DNA from: a virus
Direction: 5' to 3' (one strand)
Length of the DNA: 24,609 nucleotides
IMG/VR virus record: IMGVR_UViG_3300025301_000108
Coordinates: 1-24,609 of that record
Below, piece by piece: positions 8,344 to 17,823 of this stretch (positions are counted from its first letter, which is position 1; each line of letters begins with the position of its first letter). The notes below the pieces were generated by a model that was given only the letters and a program-made list of their open reading frames with translations, was not told the origin of the DNA and searched no databases. The position numbers and the translations under genes were made by a program.

Positions 8344-9093
8344 ATGGTACTTATAGATACGGTTTATCAAAGAGTTTTAGCGTTAGCCAACAAGGAGCAA
8401 AGAGGATATATAACTCCTCAAGACTTTAACTTATTTGCTAACTTAGCTCAAATGGAAATATTTGAACAGTACTTTTACGACTTAAATCAATTTAGTAGAA
8501 TTCACGGTAACGACACTGTTTACTCTGATATGGTTAGCTTGTTAGAAGAAAAAATACAAATGTTTGAAGAGTATATGACACCAGCTGACACTAATCCGTT
8601 TATAGACGCTGCAGACAGTACCAGTAAAACATACCTGTTAAACGCCTTTCCTTTAATAGACGTGTATAGATTTGACCAGCTACACCTTAATGATAAAAGA
8701 GTTGAAATACTTAACAACAAAGATTTTAATAGATTTTCTAGATTTAATGCTAACGACGCTCCTTTATATAAAGCCACTACCGATAGACCTGTAGCAACAA
8801 TATCTAAATCTTCAACAGACACAGAGTTTAGGCAGATATCTTTAAGTCATGCTGGTAGCTTAGCTATATCGTATATTAGAGTGCCAGCAAGGGTTAATTG
8901 GGGTTTTACCGCTATAGGTACTGATTCTTTTTATGATCCAACTATATCTAATAACTTTGAATTACATGAATCTGAGCAAGCTGAATTGACTTATAGAATA
9001 CTAGTTTTAGCCGGCGTGTCAATTCAAAAGCAAGACGTAACGCAGGTCGCAGCCGGAATGCAGGGAGCAGCGGTTCAACAAGAAAAAAAATAA
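8344..9093 (+). CDS. Probable neck or head-completion protein
   Basis: The 249-residue product has a helical N-terminal block, TVYQRVLALANKEQRGYITP, then DFNLFANLAQMEIFEQYF (residues 6-44). A mixed middle follows, with a short beta-rich segment around ISLSHAGSLAISYIRVPAR (about 166-184). An acidic helix, HESEQAELTYRILVLAGV, and a Gln/Ala-rich tail close it. I recognise the general look of a protein found between capsid and adaptor genes in environmental podoviruses but not a named family. It starts nine bases after the mini-protein and ends four bases before the adaptor-like gene, so the three are almost certainly cotranscribed. A ring or connector protein at the portal-tail interface is the best guess from position; nothing catalytic is seen. 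Confidence 0.72.
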   Translation: MVLIDTVYQRVLALANKEQRGYITPQDFNLFANLAQMEIFEQYFYDLNQFSRIHGNDTVYSDMVSLLEEKIQMFEEYMTPADTNPFIDAADSTSKTYLLNAFPLIDVYRFDQLHLNDKRVEILNNKDFNRFSRFNANDAPLYKATTDRPVATISKSSTDTEFRQISLSHAGSLAISYIRVPARVNWGFTAIGTDSFYDPTISNNFELHESEQAELTYRILVLAGVSIQKQDVTQVAAGMQGAAVQQEKK

Positions 9094-9097
9094 ATAA

Positions 9098-10405
9098 ATG
9101 GGATTAATAAACAGCACAGATCAACAATATTACGTTGGAGATGATTTTGGAAATTATCAATTTGTTTCACTAGAAGCTATTATCAATCAATTTATGATTG
9201 CTTACGTTGGAGAGCAAAAAATTATATCTAAAGTAAAAAGATCTGACGTAGCGTTTCACGCTCAAAGAGCTTTAGCAGAATTATCTTTTGATACTTTTAA
9301 ATCGTTTAAATCACAAGAAATATCAGTTCCAGCTTCGCTTCAAATGATATTACCTCAAGACTACGTAAACTACACTAAAATTAGTTGGGTAGATTCTTCT
9401 GGTATTAAACATCCTATATATCCAACAACTAAAACTTCAAATCCTACTTCGATATCTCAAGATTCAAATGGAGAATACCTTTCTATTATAAGTGGTTTTA
9501 AAGAGGGTTTAACTACAGATGAAACAAATATTACTTACGCTAGTACAATAGCGCATGATACCACTAACAGTCAAGCTGACTTTACTGCAGCAGCTCAATT
9601 TGATCAGTTAAACTGGAACAACGTAAACAACTTTGAGGTTGGTAAATATTACACGTTGACTTACACTATAAGTAATGTGCCTTACTTAGATCCAATTTCA
9701 ACAGCGGTAGTTGCACAAGTAAAACCCAGAATAATTGACAACTTTGATAATTATGTTGATTTTACTGCACAATCAAAAAACGGAACATATACTCAAACAG
9801 TAGTACTTGGTGTAAACAATTTAGCTTTAAACCACGAAAATAGATTTTATTTTCAAGTTTCCACTATCACAGCATTTACTGGTAGCATATCAAACGTTAA
9901 GCTAGTAGAAAATGTTAATTTAAGTGTTGATAACGGTGGTTTAAACTCAGAATCATCAACTTGGTCAAGTTACAAATCTCAAACTCCTTCTGAAAATAAC
10001 AACGATAATTATGAAGATGATACTTATTGGCCGCTAGAGGGAACAAGATATGGCTTAGACCCTCAACACGCTCAAACAAACGGCTCTTTTTATATAGATC
10101 AAAATTCAGGAAAAATTCATTTTAGCTCTAATATTAGTGGAAAAACTGTAATATTAGATTATGTAAGTGATAATCTTGGTAGTGACAATGAGATGAGGGT
10201 GCATAAATTTGCAGAAGAAGCTATGTACAAGTGGATAGCTCATGCTGTGTTATCTACAAGGGTAAACATTCCAGAGCAATTGGTTATGAGGTTTAAAAAA
10301 GAAAGGTTTGCTGAGGTTAGAAAAGCAAAATTAAGATTATCAAACATTAAACTAGAAGAATTAACTCAAATTTTAAGAGGTAAATCAAAACAAATAAAAC
10401 ACTAG
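9098..10405 (+). CDS. Tail adaptor-like protein with beta insertion
   Basis: The probable role is as an adaptor ring joining portal to short tail (function comparable to P22 gp4 or T7 gp11), inferred from position and layout. The 435-residue product has a helical N-terminal region in which KVKRSDVAFHAQRALAELSF is followed by a conserved-looking beta stretch, SVPASLQMILPQDYVNYTKI (about 75-95). The C-terminal helical bundle contains KFAEEAMYKWIAHAVLSTR and PEQLVMRFKKERFAEVRKAK. Between them, about 140-277, lies a Thr/Asn-rich beta segment ending in FTGSISNVKLVE, which looks like an inserted jelly-roll of carbohydrate-binding-module type. Its stop is TAG, the only one in the window, and the next gene starts three bases later in the same frame. 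Confidence 0.75.
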   Translation: MGLINSTDQQYYVGDDFGNYQFVSLEAIINQFMIAYVGEQKIISKVKRSDVAFHAQRALAELSFDTFKSFKSQEISVPASLQMILPQDYVNYTKISWVDSSGIKHPIYPTTKTSNPTSISQDSNGEYLSIISGFKEGLTTDETNITYASTIAHDTTNSQADFTAAAQFDQLNWNNVNNFEVGKYYTLTYTISNVPYLDPISTAVVAQVKPRIIDNFDNYVDFTAQSKNGTYTQTVVLGVNNLALNHENRFYFQVSTITAFTGSISNVKLVENVNLSVDNGGLNSESSTWSSYKSQTPSENNNDNYEDDTYWPLEGTRYGLDPQHAQTNGSFYIDQNSGKIHFSSNISGKTVILDYVSDNLGSDNEMRVHKFAEEAMYKWIAHAVLSTRVNIPEQLVMRFKKERFAEVRKAKLRLSNIKLEELTQILRGKSKQIKH

Positions 10406-10408
10406 TAC

Positions 10409-13400
10409 ATGCCAGAACTTAAGCATCATTTCGCCGGTGGTAAAATGAATCTAGATCTTGATGAAAGACTAGTTCCCAACGGAGAATACAGAAAAGCATT
10501 TAATATTCAAGTTTCATCTTCAGAGGGGTCCAACGTTGGTGTTTTACAAAACCTACTTAGTAACGAGAAGGTATTGGGGCAAAGTAATACTATTGAAAAC
10601 GAAAACGTTGTTTACCATTGTATAGGTTCTATAGCAGAAGAAAAAAACGATGCTTTATATTGGTTTGTTAAACCAGAAGTTGGATCGTTATTTGCATATA
10701 CTGATTTCTTCAACTTTAACCCAACTTCACCACAATTAACAACTTATCCAGTTGACAATCTTTTTGATTGGACACCTTACACCGGAACTGGTTTTAGCCA
10801 AAGGGTAAAAACCCTAGTGGGTCAAGACATGATAATACAATATGTAAGAGGAGCAGTTAGACCTGTTGTTGTAGATCAATTTGAAGTTGTTTGTGGTAAT
10901 AAAGACTCGCAACACAGTTTGCCTACTTATCCATCCGGTGGTAATCCTTGGGAAACAAACGGGGAAATAAAAATGGAACTTTATGTCGACGCGTGGAATG
11001 CGGTGGAAGTTGGTTGGAATCTAGAGGGTTACACAAAAGGAACCGCTACCGATGGTTCAAGTTCTCAACTTACGCCAACTTCAAATATTGAAATAACTTC
11101 TAAATATATAGATGATAATGGTGATTATTATATTGGATTAAAAAACACATACAATTTTTCACCACCTATTAATACCTCTTTTAATTCTTTATATAACGAT
11201 ATATCTAACTTTGGCGCTGGTCCACAGGGTTTTGTAAAAGCTTTTTATTTTAAAAACAACACCCCAGCTCTTAATTTTAGAAGAGTTAAACATATAACTG
11301 GTGTGAACGTGATAGATGATATGATGTTTTGGACGGATGGTTATGATGAACCTAAAAAAATAAATATTACTAGGTCCATAAATGGTACAGAGTATGACGC
11401 ATCGCTTCCTACCTACTTGTTAAACGACGCAAGAAACATAGATAAATTTGATAAAATTAGACTAGAAAAAGACCACGTCACTGTTATTAAAAAATCCCCT
11501 AATAATCCACCTGCCTTACAACTAGTAACTGGAAGAGAGATAAAACAAACTGTTATTACCATATCTGGCGTTCAACACTTGTTGTTTGAGTCATACGCTG
11601 GAGTCTTTAACACTGGGGGTAATCACCCAACCACTCAGACAGATGACATTGTTTGGCTTGACGTGAGCGGTAGTGGAACGCAAGACACGAGTGTTAGAAA
11701 TTTAAGTGGTGTAATGCCAGGCTCAGAGTTTCTTTTAAATATAACGGAAAACTCAGAGGGTATAAGTACCGCTACTGATCATTTAACCTTTAAATGGGAT
11801 ATTGGTGACACCGTTGTTTTTAAAGAGTTTGATCAAACTAACACTGACCAACCACCATTGCCGTTAACAGATTACTCTATAAAAGGCGAAATAATTAGTA
11901 TGAGTAATTCTTCTGCTAATTCTACTCCAACAAACACGCTACAAGTAACAATAAGAGTTTCTGAGGTAAGTGAAACGCCCGCTGTTGCTAGTGATATCTC
12001 AAATGGTGAGTTAAGGTATGTTATTGATAAGTTTGATGAGGATAAAAACATTTTTGAGTTTAAATATCCTAGGTTTGCTTATAGATACAAATATGAAGAC
12101 AATGAGTACTCTCACTTTTCGCCATTTACAGAGCCAGCGTTTATTCCCGGCGCACTTGATTATCATCCAAAAAAAGGTTGGAACTTGGGTATGGCAAACA
12201 GAATAGAGTACATAGTAGTTAAAAACTTTAAGCCAGACGATATACCGCTTGATGTTGTTGAGGTTGATATTTTATATAAAGATGATTTATCGCCAAACAT
12301 TTACGTTATTGACACGATAAAAGCAGATGCCCAGAAAGACATATTAACAGCAAATTGGGCAGATAACCATCCTTTAGGTATTAATTTTGGACCGGGACAA
12401 CCTATAAACTACTGGCAGTTAAACGCGTATAAAATAACAGACGAGCAAATAAAATACGTTTTGCCTTCAAACCAACTTTTACGAATATATGATAACGTTC
12501 CTAGAAGAGCTAACGCTCAAGATATTACTGGTAATAGAATTGTATATGGTAATTATTTACAAAACTTTGATTTAATTGCAGCAGAGTTTGGTAACCCATC
12601 GTTTAACCCTAGTATTATACACTCTATAATAGATGGTAGTGCTGACTTTGGTTGGAGTGGAATTTTTGGTACGTATGAGCCACTTAGAAAAAATAGTAAA
12701 AGATCTATAAAATCTTTAAGAGAATATCAGTTAGGAGTTGTGTTTATTGATGAGTTCGGTAGAGAAACGCCCGTGCTATCAAATAGAACAAGTACTTTTA
12801 AAGTTTCAAAAAATCTTTCAGATCAAAACAACAAGTTACAAGTTGGAACAAGGTTTAGCCCACCTAGCGGAAACTTTGCTCCAATGAAGTATTTTAAATT
12901 CTTTATAAAAGAAACCTCTGGAGAATACTATAACATGGCTATGGACAGGTGGTATGACGCAAAAGACGGAAACGTTTGGATGTCATTTCCATCTAGTGAT
13001 GTGAACAAGTTAACTATTGATAGTTTTTTAATACTAAAAAAAGCAGCCGAAACAAATGAGTCTGTCGCAGAGCACCCGGCTAGATATAAGGTTCTAGCAA
13101 TCGAAAACGAAGCTCCGGATTATATAAAAACTACATACACTTTAATAGATAATAGATCTCATGGTGGTGATGTATTTAATGCTGGTACATTAAACATACC
13201 TAGATCAGGTATTAGTAATTTTGAATTGAATTTTCAAGAATTTTACAACACAAGTGCTTCAAACCTACACACTCAATTTCAAAACAAAGGTAATGATGAT
13301 TTTTACGTGCAGTTTGAATTGTTAGGTGCGCTTTCTAAAAAATACAAAATAAGCTCAATTACGTCTGACATTATATATGATAACACAACTGGTATAGCAA

Positions 13401-16400
13401 GTAATTTAACAACCTCTAAATATTATATAAAAACATCTTTAGCCTTTACTGATGAGGTTAACATGATTCTTGACGACCCAACAGGTGTAAGCCCAACGGG
13501 TGTTTTAGCTAACGCTAGAATGAGGTTGTTTAGAGCAAAACCAGAAAATAAACCAGAGTTTGATGGTAGATTTTTTGTAAAAATTTTTACAGATGATATA
13601 TTTGAAAAATATATTAAATCAGCTTACGATCCAATAAACGACGCAAACTTTTTAATAGGTCCAGAACTTAAGTTCTATTATATGAACGACGAGCATCACC
13701 TTATGCACGGTGGTGGAATTAGAGCTAATTCTACAGATTTCCAAGACGGTAACGGTTCGACTTATCACCCTGGAACTGGTTTTCCGAAAGAAAATGAGGT
13801 TAATCAATGGATGTATGATTTATTAGACGTAAACTCTCCAAACACAGTGTCAAACGCTGGGGACCGGTGGTTGGGTCTTGGTCCATGGACCGGATCAACA
13901 AGTTATACAAATGGCCATAAAATGGACAATGCCTACTCAGCCTCTAGACACATAGGTGGACCGCATGGGGAGCACAACGGTACAAGTGTAAAATTAGGAT
14001 TACGCCATTTTGCTGCTTTTTTTAGAAACTATGAGCACGCTGGACACGGGACTAACAGTGTGGGTTATAACGGTGGACATAACGACAGTTATACAAATTA
14101 TGATTTAAGACATAATGGTAATGCGCCAGCTAGCGGTAATCTTGCTGGTCAGTGGAATAAGCACCTTGGTAGCGCAGGTAGTGGCGCCCTTGATCCTGAA
14201 GATTGTTTTTCTTGGATATACAAGTTTCAGTATGGTACCACAAGTAACGACACAAGATGGAGAGAAGAGTATAACAATTACACCACTATTCCTTGGAAAA
14301 GTTTTGATCCAATGCTCGGTGATACAAACTGGCTGGCTTTCTCAAACGCAAATTTAGGTACATCTTATACAACAACTAATGTTTACGGTACCACGCTTAA
14401 CACTTGGTCCATAATTGCCATATCACCATTTGGTTCGCAATATGGTATTGCAGAAAAAGATTTACTTTGGGACACTTGGTGGCGTACTGATGGTTTAAAA
14501 AAGAGATCTGATGACCGGGCTAGAGATTCAGAGGTTTGGTATATGAATGAAGGCCGTTTTGCTGGCCGCGAGTATCACACAAACAATAAACAATGGATTT
14601 CTTTATATGGAGCGTCAAGAGGTTATGGTATAAAACCCCAATCTAATGAAATCATATTTGACTTGACATTAGGTGGTCTTTATGGGGAGCCAATAGATTC
14701 AATGGATGGAACAACAGGGATGAATGATCCAGATTTTTTTGAAATAGGTAAGTCAGGTGGTAATTCGATGTATCAAGACCAGACCACTGTTAATATTGTT
14801 AGCCAACTAAAACCAGGATCATATTTTAAACTTAAAGAAGACCCAACGGACTCTATGTATCAAATAGTTTCTGTTACAGAAAAAAATCTTTATAATTACG
14901 CGAGAACATCTAAAGGTGATAGCAACCAAGGTGGTTGGTTAAACGCCGCGATAACAAATAACAATGGCACACCAAAGCAATCTTTTCATGGGCTTGGGGA
15001 TGGTAGTGCTAATAATTTTGTGGACTGGACTTATACTGATAATCTTTTTTCTGGAAGTTTAATGGTTGCCAACAAGTGGTTTGGTGATTGGTGGTGTGCG
15101 TCAGATGTTGGCTTTGGTTTGACACCGAATACCATATCTAATAATTTTGAAACGATTTCCGCAATAGGCTTGTTTAACACGGAAGACGACAGCGGAAACT
15201 ATATACCTCAATCTCAAGGATACATTAACTGGAGTAAAAATAATAGTCATGGAAGTCAGTTATCGTGTAACTATAGTAAAATGTGGAGGATACGCGCTGT
15301 TAATATTGATGAGGCTAATCCAACCTTAATGCAATGGAATCCAACCGGTAGTAACACGGGTAATTTTGGACCTATAACAAATGGTACTAGTATAGATATT
15401 AGCGTTACTGAAAGCGTGGGGGCACCAAGTTCTCAAGAATGTGATTTGATAAGTGGTGCCTACGGTTTTTACACAGACTCGATAGTTAACACCGCGGGAG
15501 ACACGCTACAACAAGGTATGATCTTAACCCACCTTCAAGCCGCTGGTCCAACTAGTGTTGATTTTGACGAGATAATATCAAGCAGTTCTGATCATTCTAG
15601 TAAACTATATTTACAAGTTGGAAGAATTGTTCCAGATAGTACGCACACTCCTGATGGGTTTTTTGTTGAATTAGTTGGTTATATAAGACCACTAACAGTA
15701 AATGACACGCACGTTCTTAGTGATAGCACATGTATTTTAACATTTAAGCAGGCTAAGATGAATGGTTATAGTCTTAACTCTGTTAATAAAATATCAGCCA
15801 ACACAAAGTGGTCTCCATTTTATGACACAGCTACAACTGGTGGTGGCTTACAAGCCATTGGTTATACTCTTCAGTTTTTAATACCAGAAGAAGACGGTGA
15901 AGCACCTCTTTCTGATAATCCAGCTGTTTGGGAAACAGAACCTGAAGATGGGCCAGAGTTAGATATATATTACGAGGCCAGTCCACGTATACCAATAAAA
16001 TTAGAAAAAGACACTTCTAACGATTGGATTCCTACTAGGTATTCTAACAATTTAAATCTTACTAACAACACATACCCTGGTTTGAGTCTTGGTGGTATTA
16101 ATCAAAAAATACACAATCCTTATGGTTCTTATTCTAACTCTGTTATATTAACGCCTTTTTCAGGTCCTTATGCTAGTGGCTTTTTATCATCACCAAATTC
16201 CCTCGGCTCTGGAAGCGCTGGTTTAGCAGACACTTATGACGATTTTCTTGAAATAGTACGTGTTGACGGCGATATACTTACGTTAAGATGTGACAAACCT
16301 AATCTTATAGATGCGTGGGTAAAAAGTGCTGCTAACGGTATGATCCCAGCCCCACTGGATAAAATTATAAACATAGGAAGACCTGATGGCATTATTTTTA

Positions 16401-17815
16401 AAACTAAAATATTAGCACATAACATCGCTACAACAAACACTTTTATTTCTGGTGCCGCTGGTGGTATTACTGATATTGGAGGACTAGAACCTTATGTTGA
16501 TTGGGCTGACCCTAATTTTGGTGATGGGCACGAGAATTGCTTTAGAATTAAAATTACAGACGAGGTTTACGGTAATTGGCGTGGAAGTAAGAGTGGTTCT
16601 TCAATACATTTAAATTGGTATAATTGTTATTCTTTTGGAAATGGAGTAGAGTCAAATAGAATTAGAGATAATTATAACACGCCTTTTATATCTAACGGTG
16701 TTAGAGTCTCCACAACATTTGCTGATTACGCGCAAGAAGAAAGAAAGTACGGTTTAATATATTCTGGTATTTATAATTCTACAAGTGGGGTTAATAGTTT
16801 AAATCAATTTATACAAGCTGAAAAAATTACAAAAGACGTAAATCCAATGTATGGTAGTATTCAAAAACTACACTCTAGAGATACTGATTTAGTTACTTTT
16901 TGCGAGGATAAAGTTTTAAAAATACTAGCAAATAAAGACGCTGTGTTTAACGCTGATGGAAACCCTCAATTAACAGCTAATCAAAACGTACTTGGTCAAA
17001 CAATACCTTTTGTTGGCGAGTATGGTATATCAAGAAATCCAGAATCATTTGCGTCGGAATCTTACAGGGCGTATTTTACAGATAAGGTGAGAGGCGCTGT
17101 TTTAAGATTATCTAAAGACGGTTTAACCCCAATATCTGATGCTGGTATGAAAGATTGGTTTAAAGATAATTTAAAAAAATCAGAAAGTATAATTGGTAGT
17201 TACGATGATAAAAAAGATGAATACAATGTTTCTTTAAGACTTACAAACGCAGACTTAGAGTTGTTTAGTGTAAACCAACCTTACTCCATAAATCAACCAG
17301 TTGTTGTTAGTTATGATGAAAGAGTTAAAGGTTGGACTAGCTTTAAAACATTTGGAGAAATGGAAAGCGGAGTTAGCATGGCTAACAATTACTACACGTT
17401 TAAAAACGGAATGATGTGGATGCACCATTCTGAAGAAGGTAGCTATAATACTTTCTACGGTCAAGAATTTGTTTCAGAGGTAAACGTGTTGTTAAACGAT
17501 GAGCCTAGTGTAGTGAAAAGCTTTAAAACTATTGGTTACGAGGGTAGTGAAAGTAAAATTCCAAATAGAGTTGACGGGACAAATACAACTGAAGATCTTT
17601 ACACAAGAAAGGGTTGGTATTCATACAAAATGACTACTGATTTAGAAGTCGGTAGTTTTGTTTACTTTACAGAAAAAGAAGGAAAGTGGTTTTCAAGAAT
17701 AAAAGGAACAAACAAGCTTACTGATGTTGGTGGTTCAATAATTGGATTTGATACTAGTAGCTTTGCAAACCAAGGTATTGGACGGGTTAGCGTGGGTGAT
17801 ATTACTTATTTATAA
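10409..17815 (+). CDS. Giant tail hub/stabilization-like protein (2468 residues)
   Basis: The N-terminal signature FAGGKMNLDLDERLVPNGEY with KAFNIQVSSSEGSNVG (residues 8-44) is, from memory, characteristic of the 'stabilization' or hub proteins of crAss-like and related podoviruses, functionally likened to P22 gp10. Further blocks of that family are FWTDGYDEPKKINI (around W308), a PRFAYRYKYEDNEYSHFSPF block (about 550-575), and a C-terminal domain from residue 2138 on with KDVNPMYGSIQKLHSRDTDL and YFTDKVRGAVLRLSKDGL. It probably forms the tail hub beneath the adaptor. The length greatly exceeds the roughly 700-1500 residues I associate with such proteins. The excess includes a Gly/His/Trp-rich region at about 1090-1450 and a beta-rich region to about 2100. 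No enzyme motif is evident. The ATG at 10409 follows the adaptor stop by three bases. Confidence 0.82.
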   Translation: MPELKHHFAGGKMNLDLDERLVPNGEYRKAFNIQVSSSEGSNVGVLQNLLSNEKVLGQSNTIENENVVYHCIGSIAEEKNDALYWFVKPEVGSLFAYTDFFNFNPTSPQLTTYPVDNLFDWTPYTGTGFSQRVKTLVGQDMIIQYVRGAVRPVVVDQFEVVCGNKDSQHSLPTYPSGGNPWETNGEIKMELYVDAWNAVEVGWNLEGYTKGTATDGSSSQLTPTSNIEITSKYIDDNGDYYIGLKNTYNFSPPINTSFNSLYNDISNFGAGPQGFVKAFYFKNNTPALNFRRVKHITGVNVIDDMMFWTDGYDEPKKINITRSINGTEYDASLPTYLLNDARNIDKFDKIRLEKDHVTVIKKSPNNPPALQLVTGREIKQTVITISGVQHLLFESYAGVFNTGGNHPTTQTDDIVWLDVSGSGTQDTSVRNLSGVMPGSEFLLNITENSEGISTATDHLTFKWDIGDTVVFKEFDQTNTDQPPLPLTDYSIKGEIISMSNSSANSTPTNTLQVTIRVSEVSETPAVASDISNGELRYVIDKFDEDKNIFEFKYPRFAYRYKYEDNEYSHFSPFTEPAFIPGALDYHPKKGWNLGMANRIEYIVVKNFKPDDIPLDVVEVDILYKDDLSPNIYVIDTIKADAQKDILTANWADNHPLGINFGPGQPINYWQLNAYKITDEQIKYVLPSNQLLRIYDNVPRRANAQDITGNRIVYGNYLQNFDLIAAEFGNPSFNPSIIHSIIDGSADFGWSGIFGTYEPLRKNSKRSIKSLREYQLGVVFIDEFGRETPVLSNRTSTFKVSKNLSDQNNKLQVGTRFSPPSGNFAPMKYFKFFIKETSGEYYNMAMDRWYDAKDGNVWMSFPSSDVNKLTIDSFLILKKAAETNESVAEHPARYKVLAIENEAPDYIKTTYTLIDNRSHGGDVFNAGTLNIPRSGISNFELNFQEFYNTSASNLHTQFQNKGNDDFYVQFELLGALSKKYKISSITSDIIYDNTTGIASNLTTSKYYIKTSLAFTDEVNMILDDPTGVSPTGVLANARMRLFRAKPENKPEFDGRFFVKIFTDDIFEKYIKSAYDPINDANFLIGPELKFYYMNDEHHLMHGGGIRANSTDFQDGNGSTYHPGTGFPKENEVNQWMYDLLDVNSPNTVSNAGDRWLGLGPWTGSTSYTNGHKMDNAYSASRHIGGPHGEHNGTSVKLGLRHFAAFFRNYEHAGHGTNSVGYNGGHNDSYTNYDLRHNGNAPASGNLAGQWNKHLGSAGSGALDPEDCFSWIYKFQYGTTSNDTRWREEYNNYTTIPWKSFDPMLGDTNWLAFSNANLGTSYTTTNVYGTTLNTWSIIAISPFGSQYGIAEKDLLWDTWWRTDGLKKRSDDRARDSEVWYMNEGRFAGREYHTNNKQWISLYGASRGYGIKPQSNEIIFDLTLGGLYGEPIDSMDGTTGMNDPDFFEIGKSGGNSMYQDQTTVNIVSQLKPGSYFKLKEDPTDSMYQIVSVTEKNLYNYARTSKGDSNQGGWLNAAITNNNGTPKQSFHGLGDGSANNFVDWTYTDNLFSGSLMVANKWFGDWWCASDVGFGLTPNTISNNFETISAIGLFNTEDDSGNYIPQSQGYINWSKNNSHGSQLSCNYSKMWRIRAVNIDEANPTLMQWNPTGSNTGNFGPITNGTSIDISVTESVGAPSSQECDLISGAYGFYTDSIVNTAGDTLQQGMILTHLQAAGPTSVDFDEIISSSSDHSSKLYLQVGRIVPDSTHTPDGFFVELVGYIRPLTVNDTHVLSDSTCILTFKQAKMNGYSLNSVNKISANTKWSPFYDTATTGGGLQAIGYTLQFLIPEEDGEAPLSDNPAVWETEPEDGPELDIYYEASPRIPIKLEKDTSNDWIPTRYSNNLNLTNNTYPGLSLGGINQKIHNPYGSYSNSVILTPFSGPYASGFLSSPNSLGSGSAGLADTYDDFLEIVRVDGDILTLRCDKPNLIDAWVKSAANGMIPAPLDKIINIGRPDGIIFKTKILAHNIATTNTFISGAAGGITDIGGLEPYVDWADPNFGDGHENCFRIKITDEVYGNWRGSKSGSSIHLNWYNCYSFGNGVESNRIRDNYNTPFISNGVRVSTTFADYAQEERKYGLIYSGIYNSTSGVNSLNQFIQAEKITKDVNPMYGSIQKLHSRDTDLVTFCEDKVLKILANKDAVFNADGNPQLTANQNVLGQTIPFVGEYGISRNPESFASESYRAYFTDKVRGAVLRLSKDGLTPISDAGMKDWFKDNLKKSESIIGSYDDKKDEYNVSLRLTNADLELFSVNQPYSINQPVVVSYDERVKGWTSFKTFGEMESGVSMANNYYTFKNGMMWMHHSEEGSYNTFYGQEFVSEVNVLLNDEPSVVKSFKTIGYEGSESKIPNRVDGTNTTEDLYTRKGWYSYKMTTDLEVGSFVYFTEKEGKWFSRIKGTNKLTDVGGSIIGFDTSSFANQGIGRVSVGDITYL

Positions 17816-17823
17816 AAAACAAT

